Shown piece after piece: positions 56,253 to 64,000 of a stretch of 64,000 bases of DNA (the first letter of the stretch is position 1; each line of letters starts with the position of its first letter). This DNA comes from DATENM01 sp045807765 (GTDB lineage Bacteria > Acidobacteriota > Blastocatellia > UBA7656), in the NCBI GenBank assembly GCA_045807765.1, contig JBJMGU010000234.1, forward strand, positions 1 through 64,000, read 5' to 3'. Made by a program: the position numbers and the translations under genes. A model generated the notes under the pieces. That model was not told the DNA's origin. It saw only the letters and a program-made list of their open reading frames with translations, and searched no databases.

Positions 56253-57220
56253 AGCTGAGTCGTTACAAACGAGAACTGGCGGCGGCAATGGCGTATGCGC
56301 TGTTGCTCGCGGCGGTCGCCGTACTGGCGCCGGCCTTCTTCAGTGTCGCCAACCTGCGTGACCTGGCGATCAATAATGCGTCGGTGCTAATCCTTGCCAC
56401 AGGGATGACGGTGGTTATCCTGGTCGGCGAGATTGACATCTCGGTCGGCTCGCAGTTTGCTGTCGCCAGTGTTGCTGCTGGCTGGCTGGCGAAGGCCGGC
56501 ATGCCAATCGTCCTCGTGCTGCTGTGTGTGCTCTTGCTCGGCGCGGCGATGGGTGCAGTAAATGGCTTTCTCGTCGGTCGCCTCGGTCTGCCTTCAATCA
56601 TCGTCACGTTGGCCATGCTGGTCGCGTGGCGCGACGCCTTGCGATGGGTCACAGAGGGCGCCTGGGTGCAAGACCTGCTCGCCAATTTTCAATGGTTCGG
56701 GCTCGGGCAGGCACAGGCGCAATGGCTGATTCTCGTCATTGCCCTGACAGTGCTGGCAGGTCTTAGCTGGATACTACGAAACGTCAGCGTGGGCCGCGTC
56801 GTTTACGCCGTTGGCTCGGACGCCGAAGCGGCGCGGCTCGACGGCATTGAGCCGCAGCGGGTGATCTTCGGCGTCTTTGTATTGATGGGGACTCTTGGTG
56901 GCCTCGCGGCCTTGCTCAATGCCGTGCGCTTTACGAGCGTGCCGAGCAACGCCGGCCTGGGATTGGAACTGAAAGCGGTCGCGGCGGTCGTCGTTGGAGG
57001 GACGCTGATTACCGGCGGACGCGGGCGTCTGCTTGGCACCTTGATCGGCGCGGCGCTGCTTGGGACTATCGGCACGGCGCTGACCTTTGTAGGCATCAAT
57101 CCATTTTGGGAGAAAGCCATTCAGGGAGCAATCATCCTGGCCGCGCTGATTTCAGATGTTGCGCTGGGACGGTTGGAACATCATGGAAGAATCAATCCCA
57201 TCCGCTCCAACGTCAGTTAA
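56249..57220 (+). CDS. sugar ABC transporter permease
   Basis: The 323-residue BPD_transp_2 permease has about eight to ten membrane helices and the family signature VILVGEIDISVGSQFAVASV with TLITGGRGRLLGTLIGAALL. It overlaps the ATPase stop by four bases and its end overlaps the fusion gene start by 38 bases. It resembles RhaP/RbsC permeases and should import rhamnose or a related sugar. Confidence 0.93.
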   Translation: MKLSRYKRELAAAMAYALLLAAVAVLAPAFFSVANLRDLAINNASVLILATGMTVVILVGEIDISVGSQFAVASVAAGWLAKAGMPIVLVLLCVLLLGAAMGAVNGFLVGRLGLPSIIVTLAMLVAWRDALRWVTEGAWVQDLLANFQWFGLGQAQAQWLILVIALTVLAGLSWILRNVSVGRVVYAVGSDAEAARLDGIEPQRVIFGVFVLMGTLGGLAALLNAVRFTSVPSNAGLGLELKAVAAVVVGGTLITGGRGRLLGTLIGAALLGTIGTALTFVGINPFWEKAIQGAIILAALISDVALGRLEHHGRINPIRSNVS

Positions 57221-59276
57221 GATCGAAGCGCCCTGGCGTGAGCGGTTGTTCCCGAATAATGAATGGATGCTGCTCGTCGTGCTGGTGATCGAGTGCGGCA
57301 TCTTCAGTCTGACCGGGAGTCATTTCTTCAGCGCGGCGAATGCATTTGAAGTCGCGCGGCTCGGCGTCGAGGTAGGGCTATTGGCGCTGGCGCTGACGCC
57401 GATCATCATCACCGGCGGGATTGATCTTTCCGTCGGCTCGATGATGGGATTGGCAGCGGTCGTGATGGGCAGCCTCTGGCGCGATGCACATCTGCCGCTG
57501 CCGCTGGCTATCGCTCTCACATTGCTCGTCGGCACATTCGGTGGAGGGTTGAATGCGCTGATTATCACACGGCTGAGCTTTCCGCCGCTGATCGTCACGC
57601 TCGGAACCTTCTCCCTGTTTCGCGGGATCGCTGAAGGGCTGACGCGCGGCGTCGAAAACTATTCAGGCTTTCCGTCGCCATTTCTTTTTCTGGGACAGGG
57701 ATATGTCGGCGGCGTGGTGCCGACGCAGCTATTCATCCTGATTGCGGCAATCTTCGGTTATGCCTGGTGGCTGCATCGCACGGGGTTCGGGCGCACGCTT
57801 TACGCCATCGGTTATTCAGCCGAAGGCGCGCGCTACGCAGGCATTCCCGTCCGCGGGCGACTGGCCGTTGTCTATACGCTGTCGGGGCTGTTGTCGAGCC
57901 TCGCTGCCATCATCTACGTGGCGCATCTCGGGCAGGCGAAGTCGGACGCCGGCACCGGCTATGAGCTGATGGCGATAACTGCCGTGGTGCTTGGCGGCGC
58001 ATCAATCTTTGGCGGGCGCGGCACAGTGATGGGAACTGTGCTTGGGCTGTTGGCAATCATCATTCTGCAAAACGGGCTGCGGTTGAGCGGGCAACCCGCC
58101 GAACTGACTGGAATAATGACGGGCGGGTTACTGGTCGCGACGATTCTGGTTGATCGCCTGTCGAAACGCGCCAGGCGGTTACCGCGCGCTCACACCCTGG
58201 CACTGGAGGACGAGGTGAAGAATTCGCAGGTCGCTATTTTGAGCGCGGTCATCCTGGCCGCCGCCTTGATTGTCGCGGGCAGCAACTGGTGGCTGGCTGG
58301 CTCGCTGCGGCAAGAGATGAAGCGCCTGTCGGGCGCCGCCCAATCACCTGCAAGCCCGACCGCCGACGCCCATAAGGTCGTCATTGCGATGATGCCCAAA
58401 GCCAAAGGCGATCCCTATTTCATTAGCTGCAAGAAAGGCGCTGAAGAGGCCGCTCAGGAATTAGGCGCCGAGTTGCTGTGGGACGGCCCGACCGACCTCG
58501 ACCCGGCGAAGCAGAACGAAGTGATTGAGGCATGGATTACACGCGGCGTCGACGTGATCGCGGTGAGCGTCGAGAATGAGGTGGCGATTTCAACGGTGCT
58601 CAGAAAAGCTCGTGAGCGCGGCATCAAAGTAATCACCTGGGACGCCGATGCTCAAAAGGAGGCGCGCGACTTCTTCATCAATCAGGCGACGCCGCAGGGC
58701 ATCGGGATTACGCTGACGGATGAGGCCGCCAGAATACTCGGCGGCAAAGGGGATTTTGCCATCATCACCGCGTCCCTGAGCGCGGCGAATCAAAACGAAT
58801 GGATCAAGCACATCAAAGCGCGGCTGGCGGAGAAGTATCCCGATATCAGGCTGGTCGCGATTCAGCCGAGCGAAGGCGACCGCGACCGCGCCTTTGCCGA
58901 AACCCAGACCGTGTTGAAGGTCTATCCTAACGTCAAGCTGATCATGGCGATTGCCGCGCCGGCTGTCCCTGGAGCGGCGGAAGCGGTCAAGCAATCGGGC
59001 CGCGCCGATGTCAGGGTCACCGGGCTGTCGCTGCCGAATATGTGCAAGCCTTATGTCCACGAAGGCGTGATCGAGAGTTTTGTGTTGTGGAACACGGTTG
59101 ATCTCGGCTATCTGACCGTTTATGCAGCGCGAGCGTTGAGCACAGGCGAGCTGAAACGCGGTAGCCGCGAGATCGAGGCGGGGCGACTGGGCAGGATCAG
59201 CGTGCAGGATGATCAGGTCATGCTGGGCGCGCCCTTTGTCTTTAATAAACAGAATATTGACCAGTTCAACTTTTGA
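57183..59276 (+). CDS. fusion of ABC permease and periplasmic sugar-binding protein
   Basis: The protein of about 697 residues begins with a BPD_transp_2 permease (PIIITGGIDLSVGSMMGLAA, GGASIFGGRGTVMGTVLGL), goes through an extra membrane helix (VAILSAVILAAALIVAGSNWW) and ends in a complete type I periplasmic binding domain (VVIAMMPKAKGDPYFISCKK, AWITRGVDVIAVSVENEVAI, IKVITWDADAQKEARDFF). The binding part resembles RhaS. Normally permease and binding protein are separate; here the binding domain would be tethered to the periplasmic side. I start at the ATG giving MEESIPSAPTS, inside the previous permease gene. Confidence 0.9.
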   Translation: MEESIPSAPTSVKIEAPWRERLFPNNEWMLLVVLVIECGIFSLTGSHFFSAANAFEVARLGVEVGLLALALTPIIITGGIDLSVGSMMGLAAVVMGSLWRDAHLPLPLAIALTLLVGTFGGGLNALIITRLSFPPLIVTLGTFSLFRGIAEGLTRGVENYSGFPSPFLFLGQGYVGGVVPTQLFILIAAIFGYAWWLHRTGFGRTLYAIGYSAEGARYAGIPVRGRLAVVYTLSGLLSSLAAIIYVAHLGQAKSDAGTGYELMAITAVVLGGASIFGGRGTVMGTVLGLLAIIILQNGLRLSGQPAELTGIMTGGLLVATILVDRLSKRARRLPRAHTLALEDEVKNSQVAILSAVILAAALIVAGSNWWLAGSLRQEMKRLSGAAQSPASPTADAHKVVIAMMPKAKGDPYFISCKKGAEEAAQELGAELLWDGPTDLDPAKQNEVIEAWITRGVDVIAVSVENEVAISTVLRKARERGIKVITWDADAQKEARDFFINQATPQGIGITLTDEAARILGGKGDFAIITASLSAANQNEWIKHIKARLAEKYPDIRLVAIQPSEGDRDRAFAETQTVLKVYPNVKLIMAIAAPAVPGAAEAVKQSGRADVRVTGLSLPNMCKPYVHEGVIESFVLWNTVDLGYLTVYAARALSTGELKRGSREIEAGRLGRISVQDDQVMLGAPFVFNKQNIDQFNF

Positions 59277-59336
59277 TCCCTTCTGTCTTCAATGGACGAG
59301 GAGAGCAGTGCTTCATGGCCTCCCCTCGACGGCTGG

Positions 59337-60017
59337 CTATGTCGCCGCTCGCTTGCGCCACACAATCGTATATCGCCATAGCAGATGATACTTCATATAG
59401 CCTTCTTGCAGATGACCATCTCGCAATGCCTTCACTTCGCGCTTTGTTAGATATCGCTCGTTCTTGCCATGCTCGGCCCACGCTTTCCTGACCTCCGGTT
59501 TTGCCCATAGCCGCCTCGTTCGTAGCCAGCTCACGGCTACACTGATCGGCAACCTCAGCACGTCGGCCAGCCTGTCGAGCAGTCCTGCTGGTCTTAGCAG
59601 ATCATGGAGGATGAGTACCCCGCCAGGTGTGAGCGAACGCTTGAGCTTTTCGAGCGTTTCCTCAGTCGGCAGGTGATGTAAGGTCGCAATCATGACGATG
59701 CAATCGAATTGGCCGACAGCCAGGTCCATCTCCAAGACATTCCCGACCATAAAATCTATGTTTGGATGGAGGGTTGAGCCTTCGCGAGCAACGCGTATCA
59801 TTTCGCTGGATAGGTCTATTGCGGTAATCTGGTCAGCCCGCTTCGCGAGTTGGCGCGTGAATGTTGCCGTGCCGCAGCCAACTTCCAGTGCGCGGCGACA
59901 GAGTGCAGGCACAAAGTTGAGCAGGTAGCCATCGTATATTCCGCCAATGTCACTCTCGCGCTCCGACAGAACGGCAATGTGATCAAAGTCCTTTTGTAGC
60001 TGTTCCATAGGTTTCAC
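59337..60017 (-). CDS. class I SAM-dependent methyltransferase
   Basis: The 226-residue protein has ALEVGCGTATFTRQLAKR, ITAIDLSSEMIRVAREG and FDCIVMIATLHHLPTEE followed by RSLTPGGVLILHDLL. It is convergent with the rhamnose operon (60 bases apart). The ATG three codons later is an alternative start. Substrate unknown. Confidence 0.87.
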   Translation of the reverse strand: MKPMEQLQKDFDHIAVLSERESDIGGIYDGYLLNFVPALCRRALEVGCGTATFTRQLAKRADQITAIDLSSEMIRVAREGSTLHPNIDFMVGNVLEMDLAVGQFDCIVMIATLHHLPTEETLEKLKRSLTPGGVLILHDLLRPAGLLDRLADVLRLPISVAVSWLRTRRLWAKPEVRKAWAEHGKNERYLTKREVKALRDGHLQEGYMKYHLLWRYTIVWRKRAAT

Positions 60018-60313
60018 CCGCGTGCAAGGGGCGATAATGAATAGGCAACCAATCCATTTGTCTAAAGTAACAAGACCCGACTCGCCCCTTCTGACTCCGT
60101 AATATTCAACCCTGTCAATTCTGCCAGTTCAAATGCTTCGCAGGCAGCATTAGAATTATGGCATGTAGTAACAATGAATGAAGGCTGATTTCCAGGGTAA
60201 TCTCTCCACGCCCCTGCAAATCAAACTGCAACGCCAGCCGTAATTAAATCGAATTTGGCGGAACCATCTCAGCAGAGGTGAGAGGGCTGTTGCTCTAAGA
60301 AAGGATAGATACC

Positions 60314-61018
60314 ATGTCGAACAAGCTACGAATCTCGATTATCGCCGCCTGCTGCTTCACAGCTTTCGGCGTTGCGAGCGCGCAACCCGCACAGGCGCAG
60401 ATACCGGATCAAATCCCAATGCCAAAGGCGCAGATTCCGGCTCAAGTACCGAAGGCGCAGATGCCAAAGGCGCAGATACCCGCTCAACTACCACATGCTA
60501 CAGAGGCGCAGAATCCAAGCCCGGAACTGATCGACAACCTCACCAAGGAGCTTTCAATCACGCCGGCGCAGGCCATCGGCGGATCGGGAGCGCTCTTTGG
60601 CTTAGCCAAAAGCCGATTGAAACCCGAAGAGTTCGCCAAGGTGTCTGATGCTGTGCCGGGTATGGATGGTCTCTTAAAGGCCGCGCCTAAGCCGGCAAGC
60701 GCAGGCGGGCTCGGGGCAATGAGCAACGCGATGTCAGGTCAGGCAGGCGCGCTCGGTGCGATGAGCGGCGTGTTGCCCGGTAAAGCTGGCGCGCTCGGCG
60801 CAATCAAAGAGGTGCTGCCGGGTAAGGCAGGCGGGGTTGGTGCAATGAGCAGCGTGCTGCCCGGTAAGCCGGGAGGTCTGGCTTCGGTGGATGACTCCTT
60901 TAAGTCGCTGGGGCTTTCGCCTGATATGGCGGGCAAGTTTGTCCCCATCATGACGAAGCTTGTCGAAGCCAAAGGCGGGGCAAGCGTCGGCAACTTGCTT
61001 TCGGGCGCGCTGAAATAG
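60314..61018 (+). CDS. secreted DUF2780-like protein with 14-residue tandem repeats
   Basis: This 234-residue product starts with a signal peptide (ISIIAACCFTAFGVASAQP). An AQIPAQVPK-type Pro/Gln repeat follows (residues 28-60), then ELIDNLTKELSITPAQAIGG and SGALFGLAKSRLKPEEF in the style of DUF2780 (helical). Residues 131-186 contain four 14-residue units of the type GALGAMSGVLPGKA, then a conserved C-terminal FKSLGLSPDMAGKFVPIMTK. The repeats split the two DUF2780 halves. An AAAGGA box precedes the ATG. The protein is exported; its role is unknown. Confidence 0.85.
   Translation: MSNKLRISIIAACCFTAFGVASAQPAQAQIPDQIPMPKAQIPAQVPKAQMPKAQIPAQLPHATEAQNPSPELIDNLTKELSITPAQAIGGSGALFGLAKSRLKPEEFAKVSDAVPGMDGLLKAAPKPASAGGLGAMSNAMSGQAGALGAMSGVLPGKAGALGAIKEVLPGKAGGVGAMSSVLPGKPGGLASVDDSFKSLGLSPDMAGKFVPIMTKLVEAKGGASVGNLLSGALK
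60704..60871 (+). repeat. four 42-bp in-frame tandem repeats
   Basis: Four consecutive 42-base units each code for 14 residues, G-[GA]-[LV]-G-A-[MI]-x3-[LM]-x-G-[KQ]-[AP]. The first is the most diverged (SNAMSGQA); the others end in LPGKA or LPGKP. Unit number could vary between strains. Confidence 0.85.
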
Positions 61019-61167
61019 CAGGCCGATGTCGCGTTCAGACGGCATTGGGTTGCTAGACAATCCAAGCCCGGCTAGATACTTGAAAGATGGGGTGGGCTCT
61101 TCGTTCTGTTATTGCGCTGACGGCCAATCCTGCGCCTGGAGCGGATTTCAAATGGCTATAGCGTATG

Positions 61168-61205
61168 GCGGTTAGATGGCGCAGTGACTCGCGCCATCTA
61201 ACCGC
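61168..61205. repeat. 15-bp perfect inverted repeat
   Basis: GCGGTTAGATGGCGC and GCGCCATCTAACCGC are exact reverse complements around AGTGACTC. It lies between the convergent DUF2780-like and GT25 genes. It could be a bidirectional terminator without T-run, or a remnant of the adjoining array, since both arms hold TTAGAT/ATCTAA boxes. Confidence 0.8.
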
Positions 61206-61296
61206 TTAGACATGTCTTTGCGGCTCGGAAATCAACATCCATCACAGAATGCCCCTCGGACGATATAAAGCGTAATGGCTAATCCCACGGCAATCC

Positions 61297-61905
61297 CTAT
61301 CCCCTGGTATCGGAGTCGATACGCTCCTGCCAGATCAAATCAGGCACAAAACAGTAACAATTATAGTCTTTCTGCAATGTCGCCGTATGGTCATCTATAG
61401 CCCCTCGGCCTCCCTCACATAGCTCAATCAACACATCATAGATGCGGTGATTCACCGCATATGCATGGGTGAGGTAGGTCATCTTCGCTCTTGCCACGTT
61501 ATCAGAAATCTGAAGGGGTTCTTCAAAATGTCTCCCCCCCAACAACAGCATATCCCAATCTGCGGGCACCTGCTTCATGTTGGACGCAAATTTCTTATTG
61601 ATCTCAGGGTCAAATATACAATCGTCCTCAAAGATCAGAATGACAGGAACTTCATTCTCTCTGGCCAGCCTGAGTACCGCCAGATGGCTTTGCAGGCAAC
61701 CATAGTGACCGGAGGAATAAGGCCATGTGGCAGGAGTTTTGATGCCCAGGCCGTCTATACCTGGGAACCGGATGACCGATAAGATGCCATGCTCAACAAA
61801 CCTTTCCTCCATTCTTCTCCAGCGTTCAGGTCTCCTATCTAAGTTGATACACACCTTGTGGGGAAAGAGGCTATTTAGGTCATCGGCTTGTTTCTTACTT
61901 TCCAT
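61297..61905 (-). CDS. family 25 glycosyltransferase
   Basis: The product of about 202 residues starts at MESKKQADD after AGAGGT. It carries KVCINLDRRPERWRRMEERF, GHYGCLQSHLAVLRLA, VPVILIFEDDCIFDPEINKK and LTHAYAVNHRIYDVLIEL, the core of GT25 (LPS galactosyltransferase-like) enzymes. It comes directly before (downstream on the minus strand from) attC-like site 1 and may be the last gene of the array. Confidence 0.9.
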   Translation of the reverse strand: MESKKQADDLNSLFPHKVCINLDRRPERWRRMEERFVEHGILSVIRFPGIDGLGIKTPATWPYSSGHYGCLQSHLAVLRLARENEVPVILIFEDDCIFDPEINKKFASNMKQVPADWDMLLLGGRHFEEPLQISDNVARAKMTYLTHAYAVNHRIYDVLIELCEGGRGAIDDHTATLQKDYNCYCFVPDLIWQERIDSDTRG

Positions 61906-62080
61906 AGAATACCTCTGAAATTGGAACCTGTGCATGTGCCGGATACAGGGCAACGCAGCTAAGAGAAACAGCTCTGTTTGGCCTGCATCACAGCAGCATT
62001 TCGCAGGCCATTTGGATGCTCATAAAGGATTTCTTGTTAAATCCAGGATATACTGCTTACTTGATTTGTCGCCCGTGAGC

Positions 62081-62162
62081 GCCTAACAGACAAGCATCAC
62101 CGGGCCGCCGAGCGGCATTGCGAGTGATCATGTGAACAGCGCTGCGGCGCTCGTTGTTAGGT
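62081..62162 (-). repeat. attC-like recombination site 1
   Basis: Read on the minus strand, ACCTAAC-AACGAGCGC opens and GTTAGGC closes an 82-base imperfect palindrome. Both end boxes match RYYYAAC and GTTRRRY. It lies 70 bases after the stop of the 62,233 gene, where a cassette's attC should be. Confidence 0.75.
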
Positions 62163-62232
62163 GCCCTCTTACGCAACCTGAACCCCCAGTAGCCCGCCAT
62201 CGCGGGCTGGTATACCTACACCTCTTTGCTTG

Positions 62233-62625
62233 TTACGCATTCCATAGAAGCTTGATACACACCGTGATAATCAGAAAACAGATTGCCCAAAGCACAATTG
62301 GCCCGGAGGCCCCTTTGAATTCAAATCCCAGCGCTTTAAACTCAACCGGCCCCTCGTGACGAGATTCTAGAAATATCACCAGGCACACCGCAGCATAGGC
62401 GGCGAACGGCAGGCCGATAAGCGCCGCATAATGGCTCCTGACTAATTCGAGAAGCCAGTCTCGATTGTGTGCCACATGCCAGATTACAAAACCGACATGG
62501 AAACAGAAATACAAGGCGCCGAATAAAAGAACGAGCCAATTTACGATATATTTAAAGGATTTCTTATTAAAGGACTTATGGGCCGGCTCCTTGCTGACAA
62601 TCGTGACATCTTCTTTTGCTGTCAT
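62233..62625 (-). CDS. hypothetical three-helix membrane protein in integron-like cassette
   Basis: The 130-residue product starts at the ATG after GAGAGGATTGCGA; a TTG two codons earlier is weaker. Its residues include three hydrophobic helices (YIVNWLVLLFGALYFCFHVG, YAALIGLPFAAYAAVCLVIF, IVLWAICFLIITVCIKLLW). No family is recognised. It lies between two attC-like sites on the same strand, so it is probably a cassette gene. Confidence 0.72.
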   Translation of the reverse strand: MTAKEDVTIVSKEPAHKSFNKKSFKYIVNWLVLLFGALYFCFHVGFVIWHVAHNRDWLLELVRSHYAALIGLPFAAYAAVCLVIFLESRHEGPVEFKALGFEFKGASGPIVLWAICFLIITVCIKLLWNA

Positions 62626-62685
62626 TCGCAATCCTCTCTATCCTCGGTTTCTTCAATATGTAGCAATAGTCGTATCTCGATAGGC

Positions 62686-62779
62686 ACCTAAGGCTCCACA
62701 TCACCGGGCCGCCGAACGGCATTGCGGGAAATTATACGAACTGCGCGGCGGCGGCCTCCGCTGCAACGCCTTGTTAGAC
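62686..62779 (-). repeat. attC-like recombination site 2
   Basis: On the minus strand it begins GTCTAACAAGGCGTTGCAGC and ends CTTAGGT, one base off GTTRRRY. The centre is GC-rich and palindromic. The left half is nearly the same as that of site 3 (TCTAACAAGGCGTT). The TAA of the phytanoyl-dioxygenase gene lies inside its first box. Confidence 0.72.
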
Positions 62780-63508
62780 CGCCAATAGATACTTCGCAAG
62801 CGCACTGACGCGCGCCAGCGTTTCCGCAGCCATTCGAGCAGCCCAGTCGAACCCTGCCGGCGCCTCACGCCGGATATATGCCCCTTGGATTGATCGCCGC
62901 GGCTCATCCGTCTCGTTTCTCGAATGGCCATGCCAGACAGATCCGTTGTAAATAATCATTGACCCTGCCGGGCCATTCGCCTCGACTTGTCGCCCGTCGT
63001 CCGCCATACGCTCGTTCAGCAGGTCGGCTCGACTTGCCGACCACCTGTGTGAACCCGCCACGAAACAGGTGGCTCCGTTGTCGCGGCGAAACTCGTCTAC
63101 CATCAGGATGAAACCGACCATCGGCCAGCCATCGGCGTCGCGCTCAAAGTCCACATGAAGCCCTTGCTCCTGCGTGTGAGGCCGGACAGTCCTTGCAAGC
63201 ATTGTGCTGAGTCTGAACGGCTGACCGATGACCCGACAACAGGCCTCGAGGACAGGTCGGTATACATATAGCTCGTCGAATTCGGACCCGCGATTGACAA
63301 AGTCGTGGATTCGGGTTGTTGTACTTCCCACTGATATGTCACCGGCAGCGGCGCAGGCCATTGCCGAATCGTAAGCCCTGGCAAGGTGTGCCAAGCCATC
63401 GGGCGGCACCGGGCCAGGAATGACGACGAAGCCCACCTCGTCCAGGTGTTGGAAAGCAGCCGGTGATAATTCGCTGCCGGCATCTATTATGCTGAACCAT
63501 TCGTCCAT
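62774..63508 (-). CDS. phytanoyl-CoA dioxygenase (PhyH) family protein, cassette gene
   Basis: The product of about 244 residues starts at MDEWFSIIDAGSE, 20 bases after attC site 3. Its Fe(II)/2-oxoglutarate dioxygenase fold shows QGLHVDFERDADGWPM (HxD metal ligands) and NGSVWHGHSRNETDEPRRS (distal His and 2-oxoglutarate Arg). The upstream ATG would lie inside the attC site and is unlikely. The stop codon is within site 2. Substrate unknown; homologues hydroxylate lipids or small metabolites. Confidence 0.87.
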   Translation of the reverse strand: MDEWFSIIDAGSELSPAAFQHLDEVGFVVIPGPVPPDGLAHLARAYDSAMACAAAGDISVGSTTTRIHDFVNRGSEFDELYVYRPVLEACCRVIGQPFRLSTMLARTVRPHTQEQGLHVDFERDADGWPMVGFILMVDEFRRDNGATCFVAGSHRWSASRADLLNERMADDGRQVEANGPAGSMIIYNGSVWHGHSRNETDEPRRSIQGAYIRREAPAGFDWAARMAAETLARVSALAKYLLAV

Positions 63509-63528
63509 ACACGTGAGAGCCTCTGGCC

Positions 63529-63621
63529 GCCTAACATTCGCGTTCACCGGGGCCATGAGCGGCGCTACGGGTAGTCATGAGAACTACGCTTCGCGGCCTC
63601 CGCTGTAACGCCTTGTTAGAC
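63529..63621 (-). repeat. attC-like recombination site 3
   Basis: On the minus strand GTCTAACAAGGCGTTACAGC opens and GTTAGGC closes this 93-base element; both outer boxes fit the consensus. An imperfect palindrome fills the centre. It separates the PhyH gene from the gene at the window edge. Confidence 0.77.
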
Positions 63622-63635
63622 GGCGTCGTTGAGTT

Positions 63636-64000
63636 TCAACGCCTACCTTCTCTCAGCAACCGCTCCAACTCTGCTTGTAGGGTTTCTGGAAACTCGTCTC
63701 TATGCCATTGGTCTTTATAGCCTTCAAGGCCATGTTCTGCTAGCACCTTTTGTGATGCAGAGAGTACCGCTTCAGCAAATGTTCTTAGGCGACAGTCGCC
63801 ATCGAAAATAATATGTCCTTTATTATCAGGTTTATGTCCCCACAGCCCATCGAACCATAGAATTCTAATGTTCAAGGTCTGCTCGTCTTTGCGTAGGAAG
63901 AGCCATCGGTATTCACCCGGTTCCTCGTCGAAGGAAGCTCGTGCCTCAGCCTGACCTCGCATGATGTCAACAATTCCCTGAAGCAGGCTTTCGAGAGCGT
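63636..64000 (-). CDS. hypothetical protein, cassette gene, 5' end outside the window
   Basis: The frame is open to the right edge, continuing upstream of the internal ATG at 63,962 through ALESLLQGIVDIM, so the true start is not visible. The part seen has EYRWLFLRKDEQTLNIRILW, GHIIFDGDCRLRTFAEAVLS and a charged helical C-terminus. No family is recognised. It ends 14 bases before attC site 3, typical for a compact cassette. Confidence 0.72.
   Translation of the reverse strand, partial: ALESLLQGIVDIMRGQAEARASFDEEPGEYRWLFLRKDEQTLNIRILWFDGLWGHKPDNKGHIIFDGDCRLRTFAEAVLSASQKVLAEHGLEGYKDQWHRDEFPETLQAELERLLREGRR

Overview
The window looks like chromosomal DNA of a GC-rich, diderm (Gram-negative type) bacterium. 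It encodes an outer-membrane polysaccharide export protein, an MlaD/MlaE/MlaF-type lipid transporter, an outer-membrane porin and LPS-type glycosyltransferases. The mix of a PEP-CTERM-like surface protein beside an exopolysaccharide locus, a selenocysteine formate dehydrogenase and an integron-type cassette array would fit a soil or sediment Acidobacteriota such as Blastocatellia. That placement is inference; there is no rRNA or other phylogenetic marker here.

Layout. (1) 1-16.1 kb, minus strand: an exopolysaccharide locus with asparagine synthase (partial), polysaccharide deacetylase, formyltransferase, PEP-CTERM-like mini-protein, a secreted beta-helix/PKD protein, GT2, O-antigen ligase, an XRE regulator, and the Wza / glycosylphosphotransferase / CpsD / Wzz core. 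(2) 16.1-20.7 kb: a small plus-strand HTH gene, then sulfotransferases and GT9 and PLOD-like glycosyltransferases. (3) 20.9-23.5 kb: a Tat-exported multicopper oxidase with a small cupredoxin. (4) 23.9-32.2 kb: a tightly packed minus-strand cluster joining a GTP cyclohydrolase II-RibD reductase fusion, a PTPS homologue with Glu in place of the catalytic Cys, an MDR dehydrogenase, glycosyltransferases, three methyltransferase-like proteins and a YdjC deacetylase. It looks like an uncharacterised biosynthetic system for a GTP-derived, glycosylated and methylated compound. (5) 32.8-41.7 kb: DinB, porin, and a respiratory formate dehydrogenase operon (fdnGHI-like plus fdhE) whose large subunit reads through an in-frame UGA (selenocysteine) and carries a low-complexity insertion of about 100 residues. 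(6) 42.1-45.6 kb: a Crp/Fnr regulator and an Mla/Mce-type transporter whose MCE protein ends in an OmpA-like domain. (7) 46.1-50.7 kb: phosphoglucomutase, an acyltransferase-like membrane protein and an amidohydrolase. (8) 51-59.3 kb, plus strand: a rhamnose utilisation operon with bifunctional aldolase/dehydrogenase, rhamnulokinase, an ABC ATPase broken by a one-base frameshift at its Walker A motif, a permease, and a permease-substrate-binding-protein fusion. (9) 59.3-61 kb: a methyltransferase and a repeat-bearing secreted DUF2780-like protein. (10) 61.2-64 kb: a GT25 gene and an integron-like array of small minus-strand genes separated by three attC-like sites; no integrase is in view.

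How the parts work together: region 1 assembles a lipid-linked polysaccharide, polymerises it and exports it, and region 2 probably decorates surface glycans. The formate dehydrogenase oxidises formate outside the cytoplasmic membrane and passes electrons to quinone. The rhamnose operon imports and cleaves a deoxy sugar. The right end is accessory DNA acquired cassette by cassette. No tRNA, rRNA, insertion sequence or CRISPR array was recognised.
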